A DNA stretch of 64,000 nt, taken from positions 8,332 to 72,331 of the forward strand of contig CALJTX010000048.1 of assembly GCA_937975705.1 (NCBI GenBank). Direction: 5' to 3'. Positions 1-9,372 of the stretch are shown here, piece by piece. The stretch comes from an uncultured Flavobacteriia bacterium (GTDB lineage: Bacteria; Bacteroidota; Bacteroidia; Flavobacteriales_D; Crocinitomicaceae). Position 1 is the first letter of the stretch; each line of letters starts with the position of its first letter. Under the pieces are notes generated by a model that did not search any database, was not told the origin of the DNA, and saw only the letters and a list, made by a program, of their open reading frames with translations. The position numbers were made by a program, and so were the translations under genes.

Positions 1-801
1 GGTCTGGTTTTTGGCGAGTTCTTTGATTTTGTCGTCGATGGCCGCCTGGGCTTTTTCGTCTTTGTCTTGTTTGGCCTGCTCAAAATTCAAAACTGCTTGT
101 TGGATGGCTTCAGGGGTGTCAGAAAAGTTCCCACTTTGCCACTCAGCCATGATTGCTTTGGCCTCTATTTGTAGGGCTCTATCGAACTCCACGTAGTATT
201 TTCCCACGAGTTTATCTCCCTTTAAACCTGTATTGGCAGGGGTTTCGCGCTCGCCTCTGGCATTAACGGGGGAGAATTTCTCCCACGCGAGCATCGATTT
301 GCAAATGTGGATACCGCGGTCATTGATGACTTGCGTGCGCACTACCTTATGGCCCACGGCGCGCAAAATTTCTGCCACTGCCGCACCAAGGAAAATGTTG
401 CGCAAGTGTCCAAGGTGTAAAGGCTTATTGGTGTTCGGAGAAGCGTATTCCACCATGACGGTTGGCTTTGAGTTTGCTGCAGCAAAACCGTAATTTGGCT
501 GCGCCTGCATTTGACTCAATTGTTCGAGCCAATACGCATTGGTCAGAACGATATTCAAAAATCCGTTGATGACAACACAATGTGACACCCCAGACACGTT
601 GGCCTCTATCCAATTTTTGAGTTTGTTACCAGCTTCTTGTGGCGAGCAACGCAACAGCTTCACAAACGGAAACACTACCAAGGTGAGGTCTCCCTCGACG
701 TCTTTGCGCGTCTGTTGAAACTGAATGAGGTCTTCGGTGATATTGCTGCCAAATAATTCGGGTGCCGCAGCTAAGAGCGCTAGGCGGATGTGTTGTTCCA
801 T
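1..801 (-). CDS. argS: Arginyl-tRNA synthetase, N-terminal part (cut by window start)
   Basis: Charges tRNA-Arg with arginine in the cytoplasm (class I aminoacyl-tRNA synthetase). Reading the minus strand from the ATG at 801 gives 267 open codons running off the window edge, so the C-terminal half and stop are outside. The N-terminal additional domain is followed by the class I signature around residues 118-135 (VEYASPNTNKPLHLGH, with the HxGH motif at 129-132), which is diagnostic for ArgS. The gene starts 2 bases after the stop of the arginase gene, so the two are very probably co-transcribed. Identification is firm; nothing can be said about the missing part. Confidence 0.95.
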   Translation of the reverse strand, partial: MEQHIRLALLAAAPELFGSNITEDLIQFQQTRKDVEGDLTLVVFPFVKLLRCSPQEAGNKLKNWIEANVSGVSHCVVINGFLNIVLTNAYWLEQLSQMQAQPNYGFAAANSKPTVMVEYASPNTNKPLHLGHLRNIFLGAAVAEILRAVGHKVVRTQVINDRGIHICKSMLAWEKFSPVNARGERETPANTGLKGDKLVGKYYVEFDRALQIEAKAIMAEWQSGNFSDTPEAIQQAVLNFEQAKQDKDEKAQAAIDDKIKELAKNQT

Positions 802-803
802 TT

Positions 804-1739
804 TTAGGAGAGGTGCTTGATGATGTTTTCAATGAGGTCGAGTGCGGTTTCGGCCATTTTATTTTTTTGGTCGTCCAGACAGGGATTGACCTCCACGATT
901 TCAATAGCGGCTGTTTTTGGGTCCTGTGCAAAATATGTGAGCAGCTGTTGGGCCTCGGCGATGGTAATGCCGTTTGGTACGGGTGTGCCGGTGCCGTATG
1001 AAGTTTCGCTAGGGTCTATGCTGTCGATATCGAAAGAAATGTAAATGAGCTCGCAATTTTGAAGTTGAGCAGCGATGGCAGCTAAACAAGCGTTCATGCC
1101 AATGCTGCGGAGTTCGGCAACCGTGTAGTTTTTCAGGCCTAATTCGGCCATGATAGCATCTTCTTGTTGTTCGGTATCGCGAACGCCAATGTAGACTAAA
1201 TCTTGAGGTAAAAAAGCTGCACTCTTGAGGCTATTCCAATGTGCAATTGTAGCAGCATCAAGTTCGTTTTTGGCCAAATGAAGGTGGTCCAAACCGAGTG
1301 CCGCTGCAATGGGCATCCCGTGAATATTACCTGAAGGTGTGGTGTAGGGCGAATGGATATCGGCATGTGCGTCTATCCAAACGACACCAATTCTTTTGTT
1401 TGGAAAATTGTTTTTGAGGGCAGCGAGCGTACCTGCTGCAGCACTGTGGTCACCAGAGATGAGCAGCGGAAAGGCATCCGCTTTCAAACAAGAAGTGAGG
1501 TTTTGTTCGAGGGAGGCAAAAACTTGGCTCAGTCCGTCGATATTTTTAGCAAAAGTGAAAGGGCTCTTGCGGTCGAGCAATTCGTTGTGCTGCGCTACCA
1601 CCTGGATAGGATGTTCAGAAAAGAGCGTACTGCCCTTTGTGCGAGCTGCCGCACGGATAGCCTCCGGACCAAGTGAAGCACCGCGGGTGCCAGCGCCTAA
1701 TTCCGAAGGATTGAAGATGAAATGGATGTTTTTTGACAT
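804..1739 (-). CDS. rocF: Arginase family hydrolase (probable arginase)
   Basis: A 311-residue ureohydrolase, expected to hydrolyse L-arginine to ornithine and urea with a binuclear manganese centre. Metal-ligand motifs are in family order: GDHS, then WIDAHADIH followed by SGNIHGMP (the arginase-type substrate loop), then SFDIDSIDPS. The SGNxHGMP loop favours arginase over agmatinase or formimidoylglutamase. The gene has its own -7 element (TATCTTTG, 1763-1770) and is followed after 2 bases by argS, so arginine breakdown and arginine charging share a transcript. Substrate is inferred from motifs only. Confidence 0.88.
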   Translation of the reverse strand: MSKNIHFIFNPSELGAGTRGASLGPEAIRAAARTKGSTLFSEHPIQVVAQHNELLDRKSPFTFAKNIDGLSQVFASLEQNLTSCLKADAFPLLISGDHSAAAGTLAALKNNFPNKRIGVVWIDAHADIHSPYTTPSGNIHGMPIAAALGLDHLHLAKNELDAATIAHWNSLKSAAFLPQDLVYIGVRDTEQQEDAIMAELGLKNYTVAELRSIGMNACLAAIAAQLQNCELIYISFDIDSIDPSETSYGTGTPVPNGITIAEAQQLLTYFAQDPKTAAIEIVEVNPCLDDQKNKMAETALDLIENIIKHLS

Positions 1740-1762
1740 AATTGACCCTTTAGAGGCTAGCG

Positions 1763-1770
1763 CAAAGATA
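1763..1770 (-). promoter_or_regulatory. Bacteroidota -7 promoter element for rocF-argS
   Basis: TATCTTTG on the minus strand matches TAnnTTTG. It ends 23 bases upstream of the rocF ATG. No TTG is found at the usual 17-23 bp spacing, so this is a -7 element with a weak or absent -33 box. Confidence 0.55.
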
Positions 1771-1792
1771 AAGCTATTTTAACAAAGCGGCA

Positions 1793-2647
1793 TCAGCAGC
1801 CACCCGTCATGGGCTCATAAAAAACAGGTTCTACAATGCGTTGTTCTTTGGCTTCGCCCGATAGATATAAAATGCGTGCAGCAAAATTACTGCTGATGAT
1901 CAGATCCGGAATGGAATCGCCATCGATCAGCCCAACAAAAAGACATTCAAGTCTGTTTGGGCCGTATTCATAGGATGGATCAACGCTGCGCAGCAATTGT
2001 ACTTTTTGTTCTTGGTTGGGGTCGTCGGTTTCAAGATAAAGCGCATATTGACCAAAACGTTGGTCATCTAATCCTGCTTCTTTAGGTAGCTTTCGGCCTT
2101 TTGCAAAAAGCCAATAATGAACCCCATTGACTTCATATTTGAGTGTGTCTCCAGGGAGCAATACCGATTTTTCATCGTGAAAAGTTGGGCTTGTTCGGTC
2201 GGCATACAAAACTTTGAGCTGTTTGGGCAGCAAACTCCCTCTTTTCAGTACGAAGCGACAATTTTTTGTGCTGCGCATGATTTTCCCGCTCCAATTGGCC
2301 GTATCCGCTTCGGTGTCATCGACTATGCCATCAAAAACAGTCTCAATTTGGGGCTGAACCGGATTCAAATACCAATTTTGTTTGGTTTTAAAAATACCAA
2401 GCCACGTATCATTTATAAAATGCTGCTCGAGGTCATCATCTTCTCGAAAATAGGCTTCGCTTTTATAGATACCGGTCTGGAGGAATTCCGTATTCGGATA
2501 GTTGGATCGAAAAATTTTGTTGAAATCGACCTTCAAATCAGCTCTTGAAGCTGGGTTGGTTTCTTTGTGAATTTTTCTCGATTGCGTCGAATGATTTGTA
2601 CAGCTCAATAAAACAAGGAAACTCGAAATAAACAGAAAGCTTTTCAT
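1793..2647 (-). CDS. Predicted lipoprotein of unknown function
   Basis: I do not recognise this 284-residue protein. It starts with a lipoprotein signal peptide ending in LLSC at about residue 16, so it should be exported and lipidated. Near the C terminus (residues about 240-252) is a GLIDGDSIPDLI stretch resembling the Asp-rich calcium loop of FG-GAP or VCBS-type repeats (DxDxxxD-like). The protein ends in a Gly-Gly-Cys. It is divergent from the gene at 2679, with about 31 bases between start codons, and follows rocF on the other side without an operon link. Confidence 0.7.
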   Translation of the reverse strand: MKSFLFISSFLVLLSCTNHSTQSRKIHKETNPASRADLKVDFNKIFRSNYPNTEFLQTGIYKSEAYFREDDDLEQHFINDTWLGIFKTKQNWYLNPVQPQIETVFDGIVDDTEADTANWSGKIMRSTKNCRFVLKRGSLLPKQLKVLYADRTSPTFHDEKSVLLPGDTLKYEVNGVHYWLFAKGRKLPKEAGLDDQRFGQYALYLETDDPNQEQKVQLLRSVDPSYEYGPNRLECLFVGLIDGDSIPDLIISSNFAARILYLSGEAKEQRIVEPVFYEPMTGGC

Positions 2648-2667
2648 CGTTTAAAAATAAGTATTCT

Positions 2668-2675
2668 TAGCTTTG
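2668..2675 (+). promoter_or_regulatory. -7 element directly upstream of the 2679 gene
   Basis: TAGCTTTG matches TAnnTTTG and ends only 3 bases before the ATG at 2679. If it is used, the transcript would be leaderless. No clear -33 TTG is present. Confidence 0.35.
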
Positions 2676-2678
2676 TTT

Positions 2679-3314
2679 ATGCTGAAGTTCATCTATCTTT
2701 CCCTGTTTAGCGTTCTCACCCAAGTCTGTGTTGCACAAAAACCATTTGTTGGTCGACTTGAATACAATTTAATCTCCGTAGACCTCATCAACAAAGACAC
2801 CACTGAGGGCAAGCTGTTTATTTATGCCTTAGATTCTTTGGTGCGGTACAACTACCTCATGTCTGACGGAAAAAAACAAGAAAGTATTCACCATTTGCCC
2901 AAGCATAAATTGCTCTCCTTAATTGAGATAGATGGACAATTTTTTGCCATTCAGATCAATGACACGTCCAAAGAAGAAGAGACGTACCAACTGCATAAAA
3001 ACAACAAATGGCAACATATTGCCGGACTCAAATGTAGAGAAGCCAATTTAGAATATCCCGATAGAAATGTGTTGCTGTACTATTCAAAATCTATTCCCGC
3101 CCGTTATTTTGTTGGGCTCAATGGAGCGCCGGGTTTGCCAGTCAAAGGGCAAATTCCAACCGATTTTGGCTATATGGCCTTTGAGCTTCAAAATATGGAT
3201 TACCAACAACCCCCATTTTCCTTATTTGTCCCGGATAAAAAATACAAAACACTGCCCTTAAAGGCCTTTTTGGAGTGGTCGCAGTCAGGTCTAAACAGTC
3301 CTGATCAAGATTAA
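2679..3314 (+). CDS. Exported protein, DUF4412/GLPGLI-like, function unknown
   Basis: A 211-residue exported protein with an N-terminal signal peptide (cleavage probably after VCVAQ, residue about 20). The middle contains a run of the type seen in Bacteroidota GLPGLI/DUF4412-like proteins: a possible active-site-free beta-rich fold with RYFVGLNGAPGLPVKG at about residues 145-160. The open frame begins 6 bases earlier at a TTG, but the ATG at 2679 gives a better signal peptide. It stands alone, divergent from a lipoprotein gene and followed by ftsK 89 bases later. The family assignment is a resemblance; no function is known. Confidence 0.65.
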   Translation: MLKFIYLSLFSVLTQVCVAQKPFVGRLEYNLISVDLINKDTTEGKLFIYALDSLVRYNYLMSDGKKQESIHHLPKHKLLSLIEIDGQFFAIQINDTSKEEETYQLHKNNKWQHIAGLKCREANLEYPDRNVLLYYSKSIPARYFVGLNGAPGLPVKGQIPTDFGYMAFELQNMDYQQPPFSLFVPDKKYKTLPLKAFLEWSQSGLNSPDQD

Positions 3315-3403
3315 CTAACAGCTTGCTGTTTATAGGTTTGCTCTACTTCTATTTTTCATGTACCCCTTTGCTGTATTTTCGTTTGATTAGACGCTAAAGC
3401 CTC

Positions 3404-5968
3404 ATGGAAGAAAACGAATACATCCCCAAATCAGCCGCGAAACCTGCTCCAAAAACCGAAGAAACAAGCGGTGCTAGAGCTAAAAAACGCGAAGAAGAAA
3501 CACCGCGTCCGAAAGAATCGAGCAAAGAAGCGCGCAAAAACCTCCCCAAATTAGGCTTGAGCGAACGCTTCAATCTACCTAAAATCAAACTTTTTACAGG
3601 CGCGGTACTGAGTTTACTTAGCATCTACCTATTCTTGGCTTGTGTCTCTTACCTATTCACTTGGGCCAAAGACCAAGATCAGCTTTTGAACCGCAGTTTT
3701 GTAGCATATATTTTCAATTCAGATCTGCCCGCCGTAGAAAACTGGCTCGGTAAATTTGGTGCCTGGACCTCACACCTACTCATACACAGAGGCTTTGGAC
3801 TGACCTCCTTTGGCCTTGTTTTTCTTTTGTTTATTGGTGGTTTCAAGATTTTATTTGGCACCGCCTTGTTGCCATTGGCCCGCACCACAAGCATCGTCAT
3901 CACCTACATGCTTTGGGGCTCCATTTTCTTAGGCTTTTTTAGCCCGCAAATCAGTTATGCAGGTGGTACTTTTGGTTTTTTCACCAACGAATGGCTGCAA
4001 CTCACCTTTGGTGGTTTTGGCACACTCTTCATGCATGTCATCGCTTTCTTTGTACTGACCTCCATTCAATTTAGCCCGAATTACCGCGCCTTACTGCAAC
4101 GCCTTTTTGGCTCAAGCAACAACAGTGAACTTGATACTGAGGAGCAACTTGCAGCGGCAGACGCAGCACCTTTCGACGACATCTATGTAGTAAATACGAT
4201 CAAAGAAGACCAAATCAAAGCCGACGACATCTCTCAACCTGTTGTTTTTGACGACGGCGACGACGACGACATTTTTGACGAAGAAAGCGAACTCATTGTG
4301 CAAGTCAAAAAAGACATTCCAGTTGCGCCAATCGAAGAAAATGTTCTGACTTCAGATTTTGAAATCGAACTAGGTGAAGATCCGGTAGTGGTTGCGCCAG
4401 TGAAATTGCCAGTTGCCGACGAAGATGTCCTAGCGAACCAATTGGTCAGTGAACATGGTGAATACGACCCAACCAAAGACCTCGAAGGCTACTTATTGCC
4501 ACCTCTTGAACTCATGAAAGATTATGTCTCGAGTGGTGTTTCGGTGAGCAAAGAAGAACTTGAAAACAACAAAGACCGCATTGTAGAAACGCTTTCACAT
4601 TACAAAATAGACATTGCAAAAATCAAGGCAACAGTCGGGCCAACCGTTACGCTCTACGAAATTGTACCGGCTCCGGGTGTGCGCATTTCTAAAATCAAGA
4701 ACCTAGAAGACGACATCGCACTCAGCCTTTCTGCCCTCGGCATCCGCATCATTGCACCTATTCCAGGAAAGGGCACCATCGGTATTGAAGTCCCGAATTC
4801 CAATCCAGAAATGGTTTCGATGCGCTCGCTCATTGCCTCTGACAAATTCCAACATTTCGACGGAGAGCTGCCAATTGTAATGGGCAAAACCATTACCAAC
4901 GAAACGTATGTCTTCGACCTCACCAAAATGCCGCACTTGTTGGTGGCTGGTGCAACCGGACAAGGTAAATCTGTGGGTTTAAATGCCATTTTGATCTCTA
5001 TTCTCTACAAGAAGCACCCGGCGCAAGTCAAATTTGTGTTGGTCGACCCGAAGAAAGTCGAATTGACTTTATTTAATAAAATTGAACGCCATTTCTTGGC
5101 CAAACTACCAGGCGAAGAAGATGCGATCATCACCGACACTTCAAAAGTGGTCAATACGCTCAATTCCTTGTGTATCGAAATGGACGAGCGGTATGAGCTA
5201 TTAAAAGACGCTAGCGTCAGAACCATAAAAGAATACAACGCCAAGTTTATTGGGCGCCGCCTGAACCCTGAAAAAGGACACCGCTACTTGCCTTATATTG
5301 TGGTACTCATCGACGAATTTGCTGACCTCATCATGACTGCTGGCAAAGAAGTAGAGCACCCAATTGCCCGTATTGCACAGCTTGCCCGCGCCATCGGTAT
5401 TCACCTGATTGTGGCCACGCAGCGCCCTTCAGTAAATGTCATTACGGGTATGATCAAAGCGAATTTCCCAGCACGTATTGCCTTTAGGGTATTGTCTAAA
5501 ATCGATTCGCGCACCATCTTAGATGCCTCGGGCGCCGATCAGCTCATTGGCCGCGGAGACATGCTCATCTCTACAGGTTCAGAAATGAAGCGCTTGCAAT
5601 GTGGTTTCGTAGACACGCCAGAAGTAGAAGACATCTGTAGCTTTATTGGTGCGCAGCGTGCATATCCAGAAGCACTGATATTGCCTGAATACGTACCAGA
5701 AGGCTCAGAGGCTAGTGGCGACATCGATATGAATGAGATCGACAACATGTTTGTAGATTCTGCCCGCATTGTGGTCATCAATCAGCAAGGCTCAGCGAGT
5801 TTGTTGCAACGTAAGCTCAAGCTCGGCTACAACCGCGCGGGCCGCATCGTGGATCAATTAGAAGGCATGAATATCATTGGGCCTTTCCAAGGAAGCAAAG
5901 CCAGAGAAGTGTTGTTCTCTGACATTGAGAGCCTCGATGAATTCTTGCGCGTAAAAGGGCTTTTGTAA
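3404..5968 (+). CDS. ftsK: DNA translocase FtsK
   Basis: Septum-anchored ATPase that pumps chromosomal DNA during division. The 854-residue protein has a charged cytoplasmic N terminus (about 1-60), four predicted membrane segments (about 66-235), an acidic linker with an Asp-rich run near residues 281-297, then the motor: Walker A GATGQGKS near 515 and Walker B VLIDEF near 632. The C-terminal gamma winged helix (RKLKLGYNRAGRIVDQLE) would read polar DNA sequences such as KOPS. The linker is short compared with E. coli FtsK but normal for Bacteroidota. It converges on the VOC gene with only 2 bases between stop codons and no visible terminator. Confidence 0.97.
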   Translation: MEENEYIPKSAAKPAPKTEETSGARAKKREEETPRPKESSKEARKNLPKLGLSERFNLPKIKLFTGAVLSLLSIYLFLACVSYLFTWAKDQDQLLNRSFVAYIFNSDLPAVENWLGKFGAWTSHLLIHRGFGLTSFGLVFLLFIGGFKILFGTALLPLARTTSIVITYMLWGSIFLGFFSPQISYAGGTFGFFTNEWLQLTFGGFGTLFMHVIAFFVLTSIQFSPNYRALLQRLFGSSNNSELDTEEQLAAADAAPFDDIYVVNTIKEDQIKADDISQPVVFDDGDDDDIFDEESELIVQVKKDIPVAPIEENVLTSDFEIELGEDPVVVAPVKLPVADEDVLANQLVSEHGEYDPTKDLEGYLLPPLELMKDYVSSGVSVSKEELENNKDRIVETLSHYKIDIAKIKATVGPTVTLYEIVPAPGVRISKIKNLEDDIALSLSALGIRIIAPIPGKGTIGIEVPNSNPEMVSMRSLIASDKFQHFDGELPIVMGKTITNETYVFDLTKMPHLLVAGATGQGKSVGLNAILISILYKKHPAQVKFVLVDPKKVELTLFNKIERHFLAKLPGEEDAIITDTSKVVNTLNSLCIEMDERYELLKDASVRTIKEYNAKFIGRRLNPEKGHRYLPYIVVLIDEFADLIMTAGKEVEHPIARIAQLARAIGIHLIVATQRPSVNVITGMIKANFPARIAFRVLSKIDSRTILDASGADQLIGRGDMLISTGSEMKRLQCGFVDTPEVEDICSFIGAQRAYPEALILPEYVPEGSEASGDIDMNEIDNMFVDSARIVVINQQGSASLLQRKLKLGYNRAGRIVDQLEGMNIIGPFQGSKAREVLFSDIESLDEFLRVKGLL

Positions 5969-5970
5969 GT

Positions 5971-7038
5971 TTACTTGACCCGATTGAGCCCTAAAGCCTT
6001 GAGCATCCATTTGGGTAAATGCTTTGGCGCTTGGCCTTGCTTGAGGTTGAGGTACAAACCGAGTTTCTTGAAAATAGGCACTTTGTGAGTCTCGACAAAT
6101 TCAATCCAGTAGCCGTCCGGATCCTCGATATACGCAAAACGGCCTGCCGCCTCACCCATATCAAAAGAATTGTCGGAATCTACGGTAAAGGCCGTACCAA
6201 AATCTGAACAGCGGTCTTTAAGCGCATTCATGCCTTGCACATCAAAACAGAGGTGAATAAAACCCCAATCACCCCAAAAACGGTTCTCAAATATTTGTCT
6301 GGCGCCATTTGGTGTGCTGAGCTCCACGAGTTCTATTTCGGTGATGCCAAGCAACTGTGCAAAATAACCGCCACGAACTTTCGGATGCGACAACAATACC
6401 CTGCGAAACGCTTCCTTACCTCTTGGTAAAAAATCAAAATCAGCAAAAACCTGAGCTTCGTCGTACACCAATTGCTCATAACCCAGTAAATCTTGGTAAA
6501 AGCGCTGGCTTTTGTCCATATGAGAAACACCAATTACAGCACCGGCTACACCACCGCACTTGGAGGGGTGCTTGGAATTTGAAAACCATGAACGGCCTTC
6601 TACAATTTGAAAATAATTGCCATTCGGATCTTGAACATAACACGTCCAACGGCCCGCTGGGTCTTTGTGCGCCGGACCTACATTAGCACCCATCTGCTGC
6701 AAATGCTGCTGGGTATGGCGAACGTCTTCGGACTTGATTTTGCAGATGAAAACACCGTAATCGCCGAGTTGTGGTTCAAATGCAGCTTTTTCTGTTGGGC
6801 GCGAAGTAAACTGCCAGATTTCAAAGCCGCCGCCGCCAGCCATATTGAGTGCCAAAGTAGCTGTTCTGTGCTGAACTACTCCGCCCGTATAACGCGTCAT
6901 GAGTGGCGCAGGTGCTGCTTCTTCAAATATGCGGACATCTAGGCCAAAAGCCTTGCGGTACCAAGACCAAATTTCTTGTACATCAGGCACGCCAATGCCC
7001 ATTTGCTGAATGCCGTTGAGGATAAATTTGTTTGTCAT
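5971..7038 (-). CDS. Two-domain VOC (glyoxalase/dioxygenase superfamily) protein
   Basis: A 355-residue protein with two vicinal-oxygen-chelate modules, about residues 8-135 and 150-315. Each ends with a PxGYWIEFVE- or PNGNYFQIVE-type strand that supplies the metal-ligand Glu. The second module also has a candidate His ligand (FIHLCFDV), while the first lacks the usual His in strand one. The pattern resembles 4-hydroxyphenylpyruvate dioxygenase-like or glyoxalase-like proteins, but HPPD hallmark regions are not clear, so the substrate is left open. I chose the ATG at 7038: the frame continues upstream but into the patatin gene. It lies 4 bases downstream of that gene, suggesting co-transcription. 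Confidence 0.8.
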   Translation of the reverse strand: MTNKFILNGIQQMGIGVPDVQEIWSWYRKAFGLDVRIFEEAAPAPLMTRYTGGVVQHRTATLALNMAGGGGFEIWQFTSRPTEKAAFEPQLGDYGVFICKIKSEDVRHTQQHLQQMGANVGPAHKDPAGRWTCYVQDPNGNYFQIVEGRSWFSNSKHPSKCGGVAGAVIGVSHMDKSQRFYQDLLGYEQLVYDEAQVFADFDFLPRGKEAFRRVLLSHPKVRGGYFAQLLGITEIELVELSTPNGARQIFENRFWGDWGFIHLCFDVQGMNALKDRCSDFGTAFTVDSDNSFDMGEAAGRFAYIEDPDGYWIEFVETHKVPIFKKLGLYLNLKQGQAPKHLPKWMLKALGLNRVK

Positions 7039-7042
7039 GTTG

Positions 7043-9334
7043 TTAGCGAATTGCGCGTTCATTAAATAAAAGGTAACCAAAGCCCAATTGGAATTGAAAA
7101 GGTTGGGCATATTTAGGTAAATAATTGAGTGTAGCCCGAACGGGCCCCACTGGAGAATGATAAATGACATGGCCCGAGGCCAAAAAACTGCTGCCACCGA
7201 GGGGCTTGGCATAGGAGAAAGAGCCGTCCGGATTGAGGACTAATTGAATAATTGGCAAAAAAGCATAGGCATCTAGTCTCAGATCGATATTTTTAAACGG
7301 ACTCACGATCAGTTGTGTGCCGGCACAAACATATTGTGTGGAGCGGTAAGCAGCAATAAAATAGGTATCTAGGTCTGGTAAAACATTCAAGCCCGGAAGC
7401 GCGAGCATACTTGCGGTATAATTGGCAAAGAGCGATTGGCTATTGAGAACCGATTTAAAATGCAGCCCAAAGTTGATCTTTTGCTGCTTTTGAAAAGGAA
7501 AACTCAGCGCCTCTAATTGGATACTGAGCCATTTGTGTTGTTTGGTGATGGTGTCATCTAAGAGCGATGTAGAGCCAGGTAAGGTAAGTTCTCGGCCGCG
7601 CACATAACTCGCCTTGACTTCAAAGAAGCTGCCAGAGCTCGCAAACTGCTTGCGATTCAGCGTGTTGTGGGTATAAGCCAAGCGGATACTTTCCCCAATA
7701 AAAGAGGTGTAGTCGGCGGTATCTTCTTTGGTGAAATATGCTGTCTGGTAATAGGAGTCGTCTAGCCAAAACATCCGGGTATTGGCGGTGAGCACGGCGT
7801 GATTTCCGGTTGGAATTTTGAGTTGCAGCCCGGAATAACGCTCTTCTTGCACCAAAAAAGAGGGCTTGACATCTTCAAAAAACGTGGCAAAACTCTTGAA
7901 ATAATCCCAGCGGTTGAGCACCAAATAAGCACTTAATGAAACGGGGATACTCCCTGGTAATACCAATTCATAACTCACCTTTCCCGAACCATAAAACTTG
8001 CCAAAATAGGATGCGAGCTCCAAGCGTTGCCCTATGTAGCCTGCTCTGCGGTAAGCCAAACTCAAATAGCCTGTATTGATGGCTCTAGATGACATAATGC
8101 CGCCGAAATCTACCCGAAATGCATTTGCCTTATTGACTTTCAAGCGTAAAATCAAACTGGTGTCCTGTCTTTTTTCAAAAACCGGTGCCACAAAACTAAA
8201 ATACGGGGAAGAAAGCGTCTTGAAATAGCGTTTTTCAAGAACTGAGCTATCGAGAATCAGCTTGCTGTATTTAGGCAAAATTGAATTGCGAACGAAAGGG
8301 AGGTCTTGTCGGCGGTCTGAACTCGCACGCACTTGACTCACGCGCAAGGGAAGCAGGCTTCCCTTGAATTGCTGTCTTCTTTGAGCGAGTTCAGCCGAAT
8401 CGGCGCGCGAACTCACATACTTGAGAATGCTGTCCATTTGAGCGCGCGCAGCGACATAACCATCTTGAATGGCTTGCTGCACGTCGGCAAAATCAAAAGT
8501 ACCCACTTTGGTGTTGGGTTCGATGATGAGGCCCTCCGCACAAGGCATTGCATAATTTGTTGGGGTGGTCATCATGCTGGTCAGCAAACCAAAAAAATCG
8601 CGCTCGGAAACGGGCGACAAATTTTTGGAGACGTTGCTGCCAATGATGAAGTCAGGCTGAAAATCGGTATACAATACATCTATCGGAAAGTTATTATAAA
8701 GCCCGCCATCGAAATACAATACGCCATTGACCCGAATTGGGTTGAGATAGAGCGGAAAGGTCATAGAGGCCCGCACCACCTGATTGAGTTTCCCACTCGA
8801 AAAAGCCACGCTTTTTTTGGTTTCTACAGCCGAGGCCACGCAGCGATAAGGTACAAAAAGTTGATTGAAGTTGTCATGAACGGAAACACTCGTGCGGCCG
8901 AATATTTTGAGCATCTCGTAATCGAGATAAGTGGGGTCAATAAAAGCAAGCGGTAAAGATTTCTGAAGAATACTGTCTTGTGAAACCGTAAAGTTGAACA
9001 TAGACGCATTAGACGCATCTTGGTAAAATAAAAACTGTTGATGCGCTTCTTCTTGCCCTTTTACCATCAGCTGAAAAGATTCAGAAAGCACGTAAGCTTC
9101 TATTTCGGCAGGCGAATAACCACTTGCATACATAGCGCCCACCAACGCACCTGCAGAAGTACCCACAATATAATCAATAGGGATTTGAAATTCTTCTAGT
9201 GCTTTGAGCACCCCCACATGCGCTACACCTGAGGCGCCACCACCACTTAAGACCACGCCAACTCGCTGACGTTGCTGCGCAAACAACTGCAACGTAAAAA
9301 AAAGGATGGGCAAGAGGTATTTGGTCTTAGACAA
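7043..9334 (-). CDS. Patatin-like phospholipase fused to outer-membrane beta-barrel (type Vd-like)
   Basis: A 763-residue exported protein. A signal peptide (to about residue 20) precedes a patatin lipase domain with oxyanion hole GGGASG (31-36), nucleophile Ser60 in GTSAG and catalytic Asp209 in FDGG. After a POTRA-like linker (about 300-390), the last 370 residues alternate aromatic and polar strands and end in a barrel-like C terminus, as in PlpD/FplA-type type Vd autotransporters or D15-family proteins. The start is probably the TTG at 9334: a TAACTTTG -7 element (9350-9357) lies just upstream, which excludes the farther in-frame ATG at 9394. The lipase is expected to act on phospholipid at or outside the outer membrane. 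Confidence 0.88.
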   Translation of the reverse strand: MSKTKYLLPILFFTLQLFAQQRQRVGVVLSGGGASGVAHVGVLKALEEFQIPIDYIVGTSAGALVGAMYASGYSPAEIEAYVLSESFQLMVKGQEEAHQQFLFYQDASNASMFNFTVSQDSILQKSLPLAFIDPTYLDYEMLKIFGRTSVSVHDNFNQLFVPYRCVASAVETKKSVAFSSGKLNQVVRASMTFPLYLNPIRVNGVLYFDGGLYNNFPIDVLYTDFQPDFIIGSNVSKNLSPVSERDFFGLLTSMMTTPTNYAMPCAEGLIIEPNTKVGTFDFADVQQAIQDGYVAARAQMDSILKYVSSRADSAELAQRRQQFKGSLLPLRVSQVRASSDRRQDLPFVRNSILPKYSKLILDSSVLEKRYFKTLSSPYFSFVAPVFEKRQDTSLILRLKVNKANAFRVDFGGIMSSRAINTGYLSLAYRRAGYIGQRLELASYFGKFYGSGKVSYELVLPGSIPVSLSAYLVLNRWDYFKSFATFFEDVKPSFLVQEERYSGLQLKIPTGNHAVLTANTRMFWLDDSYYQTAYFTKEDTADYTSFIGESIRLAYTHNTLNRKQFASSGSFFEVKASYVRGRELTLPGSTSLLDDTITKQHKWLSIQLEALSFPFQKQQKINFGLHFKSVLNSQSLFANYTASMLALPGLNVLPDLDTYFIAAYRSTQYVCAGTQLIVSPFKNIDLRLDAYAFLPIIQLVLNPDGSFSYAKPLGGSSFLASGHVIYHSPVGPVRATLNYLPKYAQPFQFQLGFGYLLFNERAIR

Positions 9335-9349
9335 ATTCGTTCTTTTGTA

Positions 9350-9357
9350 CAAAGTTA
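9350..9357 (-). promoter_or_regulatory. -7 element for the patatin gene
   Basis: TAACTTTG on the minus strand matches TAnnTTTG and ends 15 bases before the TTG codon at 9334. It is the main argument for placing the start there. No -33 TTG at standard spacing. Confidence 0.5.
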
Positions 9358-9372
9358 ACGAATCCCAAAATA

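Noticed and set aside
425..931. Short minus-strand frames within argS that could suggest a broken gene
   Set aside because: The real argS frame is open from 801 to the window edge with all motifs; the short frames are in other phases.
5969..5970. Terminator between convergent ftsK and VOC genes
   Set aside because: Only two bases separate the stops and I found no GC hairpin with T tract in the adjoining coding ends.
8333..8956. 207-codon open frame on the plus strand
   Set aside because: It is antisense to the patatin gene, has no signal, domain or promoter, and follows the coding frame of the real gene.
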